A stretch of DNA of 64,000 nt from Eublepharis macularius (lineage: Eukaryota; Chordata; Lepidosauria; Squamata; Eublepharidae): the NCBI RefSeq assembly GCF_028583425.1, contig NC_072806.1, positions 38,858,001-38,922,000 on the forward strand, in the 5' to 3' direction. The notes under the pieces are model-generated. The model searched no databases, was not told where the DNA came from, and saw only the letters and a program-made list of their open reading frames with translations. Each line of letters begins with the position of its first letter. Position 1 is the first letter of the stretch. Made by a program: the position numbers and the translations under genes. Below are positions 45,572-58,100 of the stretch, one piece after another.

Positions 45572-46724
45572 CTGAAGTTATGATTCTTTATTTCTTTTTT
45601 TTTTTAAAGAACACCTTTCTAGCTTTTTAAAAGTAGGAGTAGATTTTTGGAGGGGGATTATTTTGTTTCAAAACCCTTAAGGGGGATCAGTTTGGATTCT
45701 CTCCGCCTAGGAAGGGGGATTTCTGCCTGCCGGAGGAGACTTGCCTGCAGGTGGGTTGGTGCTCCAGTCAAAGTCCTGCACGACCTGCAGGATATGAAAA
45801 TGACCTTGGTGGGTTGACGTGACGCCTCTCCTGGTTTGCCAAGAGAAGACCTGACCAACGGCTGGAACACAGCGGGGGGGGGGGGGGGACTCAGGCCAAC
45901 CAAATCCGAACGGCCACATATTTTGAGGCTTACTCTATAGAAGTGATGCGGGTTTTCTGGGGACATTCTCCAATTCAAATTTAAATAAATTTAAACAATG
46001 TTAGCAGAAGAGGGCAGATGCACCATATACACACCCGGACCCTGTACAAGCACTGGGATATGTCCACACCTCATACCCCACATCTAGTCCATCTAACGTG
46101 ATTGATTTGCAGCAGAACAATCCCAGGAAAGACACACAAAGTATATTTACACATGTGGGATGGAAAAAGTACCACAGATAAATCTTGTAGCAGAAAATTT
46201 TCTGTGTTGGAAAATTTTACACTCCACCGCTGCTTCCCCTCTATAGTGTCTTGGATGGCCATCTAGCTGAGCTGTTCCGAGTGAAGAGGGGTTTCCACCA
46301 TTTAATGATGAAAGATGAAATTTGGTAGCATGCACCTGTGCCAGTGACAACCATTCGTTTTTTGGGAGACTGCCGGGCCCCAGCACTGTCACAATTGCTT
46401 AGGTGACTTCCGGTTAGAGGGGGCTGAGGATGTGGCCAGACAACCTGGGGAGGTGCAGCCTCTTGCATATTAGCTGTAATCCTAAGAACACTTTCTTGGG
46501 AGTAAGCCACGTAGAATAAAACAGGACATACTTCCCAGTAGACTTGCTTAGGGTTGCTCCCATAGTGTCTATTAGTATTAGTTTGAGGGTGAGGTGGTAT
46601 AAAAACCTTAAAAAAATAATATTTCTGAATGTTAGTATGGACTTCCAGAGGTATTTAATGTAACACTAGATAAACGCTAGTGATTTTATGCAGTTAATAA
46701 TGTTCTGTAATTCTCTGTATAAAC

Positions 46725-46880
46725 TATTTTAGTGATCCCTACATCATCCCTGTAAAGTGGGTTGGTATCATACCTATATTGCAGATGGGGAGCTAGGCTG
46801 AGACACTTCTTTAAAGCCCATGTGATGCCCAAAGTGGAGGAGAAATTTGAACTTGGGCCTGCTATCGGCTCCCATTTCCT
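46725..46880 (-). repeat. Old MIR-like SINE, - strand, intergenic
   Basis: CATCATCCCTGTAAAGTGGG...GCAGATGGGGAGCTAGGCTG...AGAAATTTGAACTTGGGCCT; the MIR/CORE arrangement (GATGGGGAG.CTGAG) in inverse order. Confidence 0.55.
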
Positions 46881-47821
46881 CTTATCCACCATGTGCTGTT
46901 GACAATCTGAACAAAAATGGGAAAGTCTGGATATATTGAGCCCAGAAAGAAGAATGGGGCTGGGAGAAGCAGAGGTGAAATGATGAGTTCTCAAAAATTT
47001 GGAAATAGTTTCCGGAAAGAGAGACAGAATGCTTTCCATCCTGTTTTCAACAGTTGAGAACCAGGAACTGTTTTGTGGCTCACCACTTCCCTGGCCAGTA
47101 GAAAGTCTCAGGATCTGCTGCCGCAGGGTCTGTTTTCTACATGGGAGGCTTGAGGTGTCTCATCACAGTGTCTCATGACGCCCTTTTGCACAGTGAGAAG
47201 TGAAGTGCTAGCAGTTGCGGTGTTATCAGTTAAAGCGACAATGGGACCTTTCCCCCTGAAAGCAAGCAGAAAATGCCTGGAGTTCATCAAGCCAGTTGCA
47301 AAAATTCAGGCTTCTCCTTTTCTAGCCAAGTTCCCAGTTCTCAACACTGCTTCTCTCGAGTTGTGTATGAGCAGCACTACAATGTAGCTAGCCTGGCTGG
47401 TTATTGTACAATAACTTGTAGCTAACAGCCATCAAAAGCCACAAGAAATGTTGCCATTTGGGTCTATTTGGGAAACGTTCTTAGCTGTTAGCTCAACTAA
47501 AGACAAGAGAAACCATTACCTTAAAAAATGTTCCAAACTTTAACACCTCAGCAAGCGGCCTCAACCTATCCTGCAGCTCTCTCCCCTAGAGGTTTCTACA
47601 TGAAAAGTTTTGCTTTTCATACTTCGCTTCTGTTAGGATGGAACATGGGCCTTGTTTTCCTGTTAAAACGTCTGCAGTTTACGGTAATCACAGTCTGATA
47701 GTCATGGTTTGGTAACTTAACATGGGCCAGGGAGGTTTAATAAAGAAGCTTAAAGAATCATAATTAAGCACTTCTGTCCCCCCCCCCATTAACAAATTAG
47801 AATGGATGAGGAAAAGCACAC

Positions 47822-47842
47822 TTATATATATATATATATAAA
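47822..47842 (+). repeat. (TA)n microsatellite
   Basis: About ten TA units, intergenic. Confidence 0.85.
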
Positions 47843-49278
47843 AACAGTGCTTAAACAAGAGGTGACAGAACTTGAAAAACTGGTCTGGGTAGTTGCTGAC
47901 CTAGAGGACAAAATCACTTCGCTAAAATGAAATCACTTGGATGTTGTCACACCGGATGTCTATTTTCATCTTATTTCAAAATCTGTTCTCTCTGGGCAAA
48001 GGGCTTTCGATTTTCTGTGAAGAACACACACAAGGTTTTGTGCTGCTTTGAGGTATTTCTCCCATTTTTGGAGGGTGATTGTGGTAACTACTAGAAGTTT
48101 GGGAGAAATCTGTTCCCAAAGTGAAGGGGAGATACACAGAGTGTAATCTGCACTAGCCTTGAAGAGTCTTGCCTAAAGAAGAGTTCTGTGTACCTCAAAA
48201 GCTGAGATATCTTTAGGGTTGATCTGTGTCTTGCGGGGAAATGGGACAGTCCATCCTACAAAACCATTCCCTGATGCTGAGCCAGCCACCGACTAGATAC
48301 CGTGAATGACAGTCTACTAAGGCTTTGTATGTGAAATGGGACCTGCTGCAATGTTTTCACACAACCCACCCATTATTAGAGAGCCAGAGTTGATAAACAC
48401 AATGGTTGTGTGAACTGGCTCTTGCCGGTGTGCAGCCAAAGGTGCTGGGGGGGGGGAGGCAATTGCACCCCCACCCCCACAATCATCCCTGAACATGCTG
48501 AGAAAACAGGTAACGAATAGGGAAGAAGCACAGCTGATCGCCATCAAAATGTGTGCATGGATCATGGCCTCCCCAATGGCAAGAATGCAGGGAAGGGGGA
48601 GCCAGCGCCTACAAAGAACATCCGAAGAGCCCTGCTGGGTCGGAGCTGCGGTCCGTCCACTCCAGCGTCCCGATTCACCCAGTGATCTAGCAGGTGCCTT
48701 GAAGGAACAATAAACAGGGCATAGGAGCCAAGGCATTTCCTTTTGTCCGTCCTGAGTCTACTGCCCATCAACATGGTTGGGTGCCCCTAAATGCTAATAT
48801 TTTGGGAGAAAAGGTTCTCGACCCCCTCTTCCTCCACCTCATGCTGTAGACTTCTGCTATGTCCTCTGCCATTTTTTTCTGAACTGAGAAGTCCCAGATC
48901 TGGAGCCTTTCCTCACATGAAAGGAGCATACTGTCCTCTTCTGCACTTTTTTCTAGCTCTTCAATATACTTTTTGAGCTATGGCAGCTAGAACTGTGCAC
49001 CATCCTAATGGGAGACCCAATGGGTGTGATATAACTGAATCCCCAGGAGAAAGGAAGGGGGACAGCATCGGGGTCTGCCTGAAGCTCCTCAAAGTCTCTT
49101 GATGCATCTGTTTGGTACAGCCCTGCTACCGATCTAGCCCAGACCCCTTTCTTCCAGCATGGGAAGACCTGGATTCAAATCCTCTTTCCATAGATTTCCT
49201 GCCCATGTGACTGTCTAGCACAACACACTAACTCAGGTTGAAGACAAGCCATTGGAAGTGCAGTTGGGCCTCATGTTC

Positions 49279-49726
49279 TGTTGGGATTTTAGCATTTCAG
49301 TCATGAAAGAGTGAATCGGTTTGTGTTACTTAATTAGTAAACTTATTTGCATGTAACCACTTAGGCTTCGAAGTTGGATTCCCACCATAGAAATGGGAAT
49401 CTCTAAGCATAATGAAGTAGAATTAGGATTTTCTATTGGGAAACTTGTTTATTGGGACAATTAAAAGGTAGTCCCCTGTGCAAGCACCGAGTCATTACTG
49501 ACCCATGGGGGCACGTCAGTAATGCTATATACCATGCCAAGTCTCTCACTTGTTCTCTCATTTGCTTTCTCAGTTACTTTTCTAGCAAGATGTAGTCAGC
49601 TTAGCAATTTATTATTTTTTTCCAAATGTAACCCTATTTTTATCCGCTAGTAAAGTATTCTTACAGAGCTACACTGGAGTGTGTGTCTATTCTCATTCCT
49701 TCCAATGCGCAATCTTTGCACCAACT
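49279..49726 (+). mobile_element. Solo LTR of a related copia family
   Basis: It starts TGTTGGGATTTTAGCATTTC and shares with the copia LTRs the block CAGTCATGAAAGAGT, the TTTATTGGG block and the end ...GCACCAAC. No internal region flanks it. It is clearly diverged from the 35-40 kb element, and no clean 5-bp TSD is seen. It lies between KSR1 and LGALS9. Confidence 0.7.
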
Positions 49727-49879
49727 CTGCTATTTTTCCTACATGTTCTCTGCCTTGGAGTGGAGTGGGCACCAAAACAACAGTCACAGCACTTCAGAAC
49801 GTCTGTTTCATCCTCCTCCATGGTAGTTTGTAGCAGCAAGGGGGGGGGTCAATGGCACTGAAATATTGTTGTCCAGAGA

Positions 49880-50640
49880 TACCTTTTTAAAAAATGTCAT
49901 TTATGCCTGCCTTTCTCACTGCAATGCAAGTCAGATTACATAATGTAAGTCAGTATAATTGACGGGTTGAGGAGACATCTAACCACCAATGTAATGGGAC
50001 TCGGAGAGCAGAAATCTGAAACAAGGTGCAAGTATTAAATACGACAGGTTGAACAACGCAATAAATGGCATTATATTAATAGAAATATAATGCAATGAGA
50101 GAAAAATAAAAACATACAGCAACCAATTATTTATTTATTCATATAATTTACAGTCTGCCTTTCTCAATGAGACTCAATGTGGATTAGTGTCAGGACATCA
50201 ATGGCCAGGACATTCAATAAAGACTGCAACAGGGCTTGGATAGCATAAACTTTAAAAATCAGCAGAACTCCAATACAGAGCTGAACCATTGCTGAAATAA
50301 AGCTCAAGCTACCCACTAGGAGGAAACTCACAGCAAGAGGCAGTACATAGTAGTATAGCCCACTGCCCTGTCCTTTTACCAAAGCACCTCTCTAAACCAC
50401 GTCCTCGCACTACAGCCCTCCTGCCTGTGTGAAAAACCCTCCCGAGTAATTCAATTTAGCATAGTTTGGGGAAAGCCAAGAGAGTGGGGGCTTCCCCCGT
50501 GTCTTCAGGCAGGCCATTCCATGAGGTGGGGGCTACCACAGAGAAGGCGCATGTGTGGGCAGTGGGGCAGCTGTTGATTTTGTCCATTGGCAGGGTGGCA
50601 CCTGCAGAGGGACCAGTTCAGATGAGCGAAGCTGTTGTGG
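49880..50640 (-). repeat. LINE-like repeat, second copy, intergenic
   Basis: ATTTATGCCTGCCTTTCTCA, an A-rich stretch, TTTATTTATTCATATAATTT, then AGGCAGGCCATTCCATGAGG and ACCACAGAGAAGGCGCATGT. It has the same order of blocks as at 5810. Confidence 0.5.
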
Positions 50641-50744
50641 TGAAGCACAGGGAGATACATACATTGAAGCATCGTCCCGTTTCAACCCCGTTCTGCCCTT
50701 CCTCTTCCTTGCAGCTTTAAAGCATAAATATATCTGCTCTGGAT

Positions 50745-50990
50745 GTATGCTCCAGTAATAACAACAATAATGATTATATACCGCTCTCCTAGACAGATTA
50801 GTGCCTCACCCACAGCGGTGAACAAGTTAGGGTTATCATTATCCCCACAATCCAGCTGGGGGGCTGGGCTGAGAGGAGGGGCTCGCCCAAGGCCACCTGC
50901 TGGGCTCATGGCAGGAGTGGGATTCGGACCAGCAGAGGGCTGACTCGCAGCTGACCCACTTAACCGCCGCGCTCCCGCAGCTCAGCTCTG
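50745..50990 (-). repeat. MIR/CORE-like SINE, - strand, upstream of LGALS9
   Basis: ATATACCGCTCTCCTAGACA...TCATTATCCCCACAATCCAG...GGGCTGAGAGGAGGGGCTCG...CCCAAGGCCACCTGCTGGGC...GTGGGATTCGGACCAGCAGA. It ends about 140 bases before the ISRE-like site. Confidence 0.62.
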
Positions 50991-51130
50991 CCTCAGCCTT
51001 GCGCTGGAGGGCGCTTTGTTGGTCTTCCAGGCGCTGCCGGCCTCCTGCTGGAAGCTCCTTGGCGGTTTGACCGCAGCCTGCCCTCCTGTAGTTCTGCAAA
51101 TGTTTGTTTGCTCCGAGCTAGAAGCGCTCG

Positions 51131-51157
51131 GAAAACGAAGGGAAACTGAAACTGAAG
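51131..51157 (+). promoter_or_regulatory. ISRE / IRF-binding-like element upstream of LGALS9
   Basis: The run contains GAAAACGAA followed by GGGAAACTGAAACTGAAG, that is, repeated GAAA/GAA boxes at the spacing bound by IRFs and ISGF3. It lies about 200 bases before the CpG island and about 700 before the LGALS9 ATG. Galectin-9 is known to be interferon-inducible in mammals, so the position makes sense. The match is visible; function is inferred. Confidence 0.6.
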
Positions 51158-51359
51158 TAACTGTACGGATCTCACACTCGAGGCACAGTGAGAAAGGCGG
51201 GCGATAAATGACATAAATACATGTCCTAAGGTCAAGCGACTGAAACTCATTTATTTATTTTTATTTTTTTAAATAAAATTTTATTGGTGAGTGGATGAAA
51301 CTCATTTATTTTATTGGTTTATTGTACTGGACGTTTCGTCCACTCTCCCTGCAGAGCAG

Positions 51360-52130
51360 GCTCAGAGCGGAGCGCAACATGGTGGCAATACGCACACGGA
51401 TGAAAAAGAGCGGCGGCAGCCACGCCGCGTGGAAACCGCGCCCGACTGCAGCGCCGCCAGCGCGCCCCCCGCCCCCCCCGGGAGCCGGGCCCGCGGGCGG
51501 GGCGGCCACAGGGAAAAGGCGCGCCGGGGCTGGGGGGGGGGGCTGGCAGTGGCGGCGCCGGCCACGAGGGGCGGGAGGCGGCCTGGGCCCCGCGGCTCTC
51601 CGCTCCCCCCCCCCGAGCTACCCCGCGCGCGCAGAGGGAGCGGCTTCCACGCGCCGCGGCCGGGCCCGCCGAAAGGCCCCCACGGGGAAGCGCTGCCCGG
51701 CCCCTCTCCCCACGGGGGCGGGCTGCGGCGCCTCCCTCGGTCCCGCCCGCCGCCTTCCCCGCCGCGCTTTCGCTTCCGAGCAGCCCTCCGCCTCGGCGCC
51801 CGCGGAGCAGAGCAGCGCCGCGCCGCCTCCGGAGAGCCCCTCCGGCTCCGGCCATGGCTTTCCAAGGGCCCTTCTTCAAGCCGGTGAGTCCCCTCCGCTC
51901 CGCTCCGCTCCGCTCCCAGCGCGCCGCCCTCGGCAGCCCCCCGCCAGGTCCGCCCCGAGCGCGGCGGGCGCGGAGAGCTGGGCGAGACCTGGCGGGGGAA
52001 AGGGCGAGGCTGGACGCCTCCCGCCAGCCTGGCGACCGCGAGGGGAGCGCCCTTCGGCCCTTCTCACCGGCTCCATCCCCGAGTGGGCTGGGAAGGCCGG
52101 GGGGGGGGCAAACCTCGCCCAAGCTGCGAG
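51360..52130 (+). promoter_or_regulatory. CpG island at LGALS9 promoter and exon 1
   Basis: The composition turns abruptly GC-rich and CpG-rich after AT-rich flank (51250-51295) and stays so to about 52130. It contains many GGGCGG/CCGCCC boxes and no TATA box near the ATG. Long ORFs in several frames here are a by-product of GC content. The transcription start cannot be placed by eye. Confidence 0.8.
51854..51883 (+). CDS. LGALS9: LGALS9 exon 1 (start codon)
   Basis: ATG in the strong context gccATGG reads MAFQGPFFKP and ends at gtgagt in phase 0. A very short first coding exon starting MAF is typical of LGALS9. It lies inside the CpG island. Confidence 0.88.
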
Positions 52131-55100
52131 TTCGAGTTCCGTCCCAGCTGGTTGGGTGGTTGCCTGTTCTGATTCGGGGAGAATGTACACAAGACGGCTT
52201 TTGAACGGTGACTCCCACCCTTTTAGGGATGCTGACCCGCAAGTCCAAATGGACTGGAACGAAGAAAAAGCAGCCGCAGCCTGGTGCCCTCTGCCGGGGC
52301 TCGTGCGACTCACTTCTGGGTCCGGAGTTGGGAAATGCCGCTTTGAAACTCTTTAACTCTTCCGTGTCCTAAAATACACTAAAATACTATTGAGCTGGGT
52401 AGCTGTTTGTCTGATTGTAGCAGCGGAAAAGAGCAAGAGTCCAGTAGCACCTAGAAGACTACCGGTAGGAGCTTTTGCGAGTCACAGCTCACTTCTTCAG
52501 ATACCATCTGATCTGAAGAAGTGAGCTGTGACTCACAAAAGCTCCTACCCTACCACAAATTGTGTTAGTCTTCTAGGTGCTACTGGACTCTTGCTCTTTT
52601 TTACTAAAATACTATTATTTACCTCCAGTCCTCCTAACCGCTGGTCTTTGGAGGGAAAGTCTCATTGGTTTGAGCTGCAGCAGGCTATCTCAAACTTGTT
52701 TCTGGTTTTGTTGTAGTAAAGTCAGGAGGCTGGTTGCGCCTTAAAAACGTACAACATTTGTTGCAGAAAAAGCATTTGTGGGTGAGGGGTCGCTTCATCA
52801 GATCCGCCAGATCTCCCGTGCGTTTGAGAAAGTCAGCTCTGACTCAGGAAAGCTTGTGCTGGAACAAATTTTGTGGATCCTTACAGCACCACTGACGGGA
52901 CCACTGGATTCTGCTGCAGCAGACTAACACAGCTGCCTGCCTGAAATTAGGAATGGCAATCAATCCTTTACCTATGGGGATTAGAACCTATATGAATAAT
53001 AGTGAGCCAACCAGAAGAGATTGGTAGCTACTCTGAGTTAATTAGTTAGTTAATAATACAGGATGGGGGATGCACTTCTGGGTAGTAGTGTATGCGAAAG
53101 AGATCTTGGGGTGAGAGTGGACTGTAAACTAAATATGAGCAATCACTGTGATGCGGTGGCAAAAAAGGCAAACTCAGTCTTGGGTTGTATCAAAAAGGCC
53201 ATTGCATCAAAATCGCAGGAGATCATAATTTCTCTCTCTACTGCCCTGGTCAGGCCAAACCTGGAGTACTGTGTGCAGTTCTGGAGGCCACACTACAAAA
53301 AGGATGTGGACAAAATTGAGAGGGTGCAGAAGAGAGCGACAAGAATGATCAGGGGTCTGGAGACTGAGCCCTACGAGGAAAGGCTGAGGGCCTTGGAAAT
53401 GTTTAGTTTGGAGAAGAGGAGATTGAGGGGGGACATGATTGCTCTCTCTAAATGTTTGAAAGGCTGTCATTTGGAGGAGGGCAAGGAGCTGTTCCAGTTG
53501 GCAGCAGAGGGTAGGACGCGAAGCAATGGGCTAAAACTACATGCACAAAGGTACCGGCTGGATATTAGGAAAAACTTTTTCACAGTCAGAGTAGTTCAAA
53601 GGTGGGATCAGCTGCCTAGGGAGGTGGTGAGCTCCCCCTCACTGGCAGTTTTCAAGAGGAGGCTGGATGAATATTTGTCAGAGATGCTTTAGACTGATCC
53701 TGCACTGGGCAGGGGGTTGGACTAGAAGGTCTGTAAGGCCCCTTCCAACTCAGTGTGATTCAGTGATTCTGTAATTAGCTAGATTAATATTTTCATTCAT
53801 TTCACCACATACTCTGTAAAGAAAGCCAAGGACAATCCATTTTCAACATGCAGAATTGATCCTTACACACACAACAGGCAGCAGCAGTGCCAATGATCAC
53901 TGAACTCCTTGCCGGATCAGACCAAAGGTCCGTCTCGTATAGCATCCTGTGTTCCTGCAATGGTGAATCAGATGCCCTGGACGACCCCCAAGTGGGACAG
54001 AGTGGCCAGATCCTCCCCTGCTTTGACTCTTGAAAGCTCAACCTTGGAAATCTAGTTAGTCTTTAAGGTGATATTGGCCCAAATCTTGCCCCCTCCCCCC
54101 GAATTTTAGAATTTCTAGGGCAGGAGAAAAGAATTCCTCTGCTTTTCTTCACTTTATGTATAATTTTATGAACTTGTATCATGTGTCTCTTCCTCCTCCT
54201 CACCATTGTATCTTTTTTTGCTAAACGTACCCCCTCCATCCACCCACCCACCCAGCCAGCCCCACTCCCCACACACACACCTTTTAGCTTTCGCGGTGTG
54301 CTTGGTGGAAGTGTGCCTGCGTCGCATGCAGACGGTTCCAGGTTGGATCCCTGCCGCCTGCCGCGAAAGAGTCATCAGGCATTAGGAAAGGCCTTTCTCT
54401 GCCCGGGGCCCTGGAGAGCCACTGCTAGTCAGAGCGGAAAGTCAGTGGTCTAACTTGGTATAGGGCGGCTTTGTAGATCCACATGATGTTCACTGCGAAG
54501 GGGCCGAACAGGCCTTTGTGGGGAAGTGCTTGCAGTGTCGGTCTATGGCAGACATCTTGGTTCGAATCCAGGTCATATCCCAGCTCAATCATTAAGCTCG
54601 CTGGATGAATCAGTCACCCTCAGCCGAATGCACCTCACGGGGCTGTTGTGAGGGTAAATGGGGGGACACACATATACTGCCCTGATATCCTTGGGGAAAG
54701 GGTGAGATAAAGCTTCGTGTGTCCTTGTTAAGGAGAGGGGCCATATCAATGGAGGGGGGCAGGGGGGAGTCTGCCCCCGGCACTGCAAAAGAAGGGGTGC
54801 CGGGCACAGCTGCCAGCCACCGGGAGCGCACTGGCGGCAGTGCGGGCAGCTGAGCAGGGGGGGGGAGGCCGCCCGTGCCATTCACCTGCCCTGCAGGACA
54901 GGGAGCACATGGCAAGCCGGCCGCCCCCTCAGCAGGGCAGGCAAATGGCACGGGTGGCCTCCTAGCCACCCGCACTGCCACCGTCAGCTCCATGGCGCAC
55001 TGTGCGCTGGGGCAGCTGGCGTGCCATGCTGACGGCATGTTCTGCCCTGTGTGATGATGTACAGAAATGACGTCATCACGCAGCACCAGGAGCTCGCGCG

Positions 55101-58100
55101 TGCTGCATGCGCGTGCAGGGAGCTGGACTTGGGTTGCCCAGGGTGCTGGCAACCCTAGATCTGGCCCTGGCTGTGGCTCAGTGGGAACGCATCGGCCTTT
55201 CATGCAGATGGGCCCACATTCAGTCCCCAGCATCTCCATTTCAAAGGGTCAAGGCATCTGCCTGTCGCAGGACCCTGGAGAGCTGCTAACATTCCAATTA
55301 GGCAGGACTGACCTGAGTAGTCTGTGATTCTCTGTTACTTTGGAGGAAGGGCTGTGGCTGAGTGGCATTGTATTCCACTGCCAGACAGGGGAGTATTCCT
55401 CTGCCTGGCAGCAGCCCAATCCTGGCTGTTTCTGGCCCAATCCTGACCATTTGGGGCTTGTTTTGGCACAATTAGGGCCTGAAAAGGCCAGGATTGGGCC
55501 ACTGCTGCACAGGGGAGTGTTCCTCCACCTGGCAGCAGCCTGATCCTGGACATTTTGGGCCCAATCCTGGCTGTTTTGGGCCCATTTTTGGCCATTTTGG
55601 GCCCAAAGCAGCCAGGATCGGGCCGCTGCTGAGCAGGGGAGTGTTCCTCTGCCCTGCAGAGGCCCAATCCTGGCCATTTCAGCCCTGACCCTGGCCATTT
55701 TGGGCCCCTTTCAGCCGTTTTGGGCCCAATTCGGGCCCGAAATGGCCAGGATCAGGTTGCTGCTGGATGGGGGAGTGTTCCTCTGCCTGGCAGCAGGTCT
55801 GTTCCAAGCTGAATTGGGCCCAACCCTGGCCATTTTGGACCCGTTTTGGCCCAAAATGGCCAGAAGGGGGGCAGCTTTAAGAACTTCCGGAACACCGTTC
55901 TGGAGCGTTCCGGCAGAAAAAAAGCCCTGCTTACATCATTCTCCTCTCCTCCATTTTGTCCTCACAACAACCTTCTGAGGTAGGTTAGGCTGAGAGAGAG
56001 TGTGACTGGCCCAGGATCACCCAGCAACCTTCCGTGGCAGAATGGAGATTTGAACCCAGGTTTCCCAGATCCTAGTATGGCACTCTTAACTGCTGTACCA
56101 TATGGGCTCTGCAAAATAAACTACTGAAAAAACATTAGTTTTATATCTGGTGTCTCTCTCAAATGTATGGGGAAGCCTGGTGAAAGCTTGCAAGGAAGAA
56201 ACCCGGTTTCAGTATCCATATGCTGCAGTGGTTCTTGCGCCTCCTCCTATTATGGCATTTTAAAGCAGAGGAGTGGAAAAGTCAACTTGGCGATGGAATG
56301 AATATCGTGAGGAGGTGCGTGGAGGGAATGTGCCTGCATTTAATTCATAGTGTGTAACGTTCTGTTCCCTTTCCTCCCCCCCCCCCCACTAGTCCCTGCC
56401 ATTTACGGGTCCCATATATGGTGGCCTCCGAGATGGGCTGATGGTGATAGTCACCGGAAGTGTTCTTCATAATTGCACCAGGTAGGTAGTCTGCGTGTGT
56501 GCATGCGCATGCCTCTCACCACAGAACTTGGATGTATTTTTCAAAATAGTAAGGCTGTTTTGGAACTAGGTGATGGAGTAACTTCAGACACATTTCTGAA
56601 CATGCACAAAGTGCCTTTTCTCGCTGAATAAACAATCCCAATATGCATCACTGGAAATGGCTTCTGAGGAGATACGACATTTATTTATATTTTAGATATT
56701 TACAAGCAGGTACCTGCAAGGACTTGTATGGGGATCTCACTTCCCCTCCCCCACTATTTCCTGTTTCCCTTTCTCCTTTGTCCCTTACCAGCCAGCCTGC
56801 CTTTAACTGCTCCCCTGGCTTCAGCTTTCCCTCTTTCTGTCCCCAGCAGCCAATCCGCAGGAAAAGACTGGCCAAGACGAGCAGCGTTGGCCACTGGGCT
56901 GGTCCCATTTGCACAGTGCTAGATGCAGCGCCTGCCCAGTTACCTGCTGGGAAATGAGCAAGGGTCCTCACTCTCTCCTGCAGCCCCTCCCCACCCCTTC
57001 CCCATTCACAGGGAGGGCAGGCTAAAAATGGAATGAAATAATAAAAATCATTCCTTCTTTTCCTCCTCCTAGCAGCCCCATGTCATCCTCTTTCTCTGCT
57101 TCCTTCCCTCCTTCTCACCCACCTACTTTTTATCTGCCCCCCATCTTCTGCTATATTTATTGTTAAGGAAAAATGTCTTAAAGGTACTCTGTGTTCAGAT
57201 TATGTTTCCCAATAGCCATCATCCACATTTAATCAAGACACCAAAAAACTGTGATCCATAAAGAATTAATGAGCTTTATGTACAATGAAACCCAGACGCA
57301 GTGCCATGTTCCGACACATGCATAAAGATCAGCCATAGCAGAGAATCTTATATACTCTCCAAAGTTAATTGTTTATAGAAAAGAGATAAAATTGTTATAC
57401 AAAACTAGATACAAACAATTCTTCAGAATCAAATTCTTCAGGAGACATGGCACCAACACAGGCCTGACTGACAAGATAGTAAACTCTCTCTGTAATATAA
57501 ACATGCTACATGTCTGGTGCCACACAAGAATCTGTGGTGTCTTCCTGAGAGAGTGTTTATCCAAGCTAAACCCTTGAGTACAAAGTCAAAACAAGAGAGA
57601 TATTGTCCTTGCAACAGGGCAGTCTAACACTCATTAATCAGAGTGGAAGAAGGATTCTGCTGACAAGAAAACACTTTTGCTTTCTGTGCAACAGGTCAAC
57701 TCCAATAAATGCTCATACACAGGCCCTTTAGAATAGGGGTCATAGAAATTCCCTAACATTTATTATTTATTTTCTGCTTAAGACAATAGCCATATGAGCA
57801 GCACTAGATAGACAGATTTATGATTTGTTTACTTCATTTATACCTCACCTTTTTCCACAACAGGGACCCAAAGTGGCTTACATCATTCTCCTCCCCTCCA
57901 TTTATCCTCACGACAGACCTGTGAGGTAGTTCAGGTTGAAAGAGAGAGTCGTCCAACAAGCTTTCACAGCAAAGTGGGGATTTACACCCGAGTCTCCCAG
58001 GTCTTAGTCCAAATCTCTAACCAATCGACCAATAGACAAGTGCACAGTATTACATTTGGGCCACAAAAATGGGAAGCACAAATACTGGATGGGGGATACA

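Larger units (their letters stand above)
43070..45590 (+). other. KSR1: KSR1 3' untranslated region (inferred)
   Basis: No coding signal follows the stop. The stretch is mixed and AT-rich towards its end, with an (ATAAATAT)n-like run at 45366-45395. A proximal ATTAAA lies at 43353, and the strongest signals are AATAAA at 45544 and 45566. The extent is inferred from those signals only; ORFs inside it look random. Confidence 0.6.
45600..49278. other. KSR1-LGALS9 intergenic region, first part
   Basis: No gene is seen on either strand. It contains the MIR-like SINE at 46725, a (TA)n run at 47822, and small pieces of a common reptile repeat (AGTAGACTTGCTTAGGGTTG near 46540). Confidence 0.55.

Noticed and set aside
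51291..52356. Long overlapping open frames (up to 353 codons) on both strands of the CpG island
   Set aside because: They result from GC-rich composition with few stops. They have low-complexity Pro/Arg/Ala content in all frames, and the LGALS9 ATG lies within.
53063..53692. 209-codon open frame as a possible host gene
   Set aside because: It is the C-terminal end of a CR1 LINE reverse transcriptase ORF, with the CR1 3' end directly after it.
54730..55160. GC-rich stretch in LGALS9 intron 1 as an alternative promoter or CpG island
   Set aside because: CpG content is moderate, it is bounded by SINEs, and no exon with a good donor follows; more likely an unrecognised repeat.
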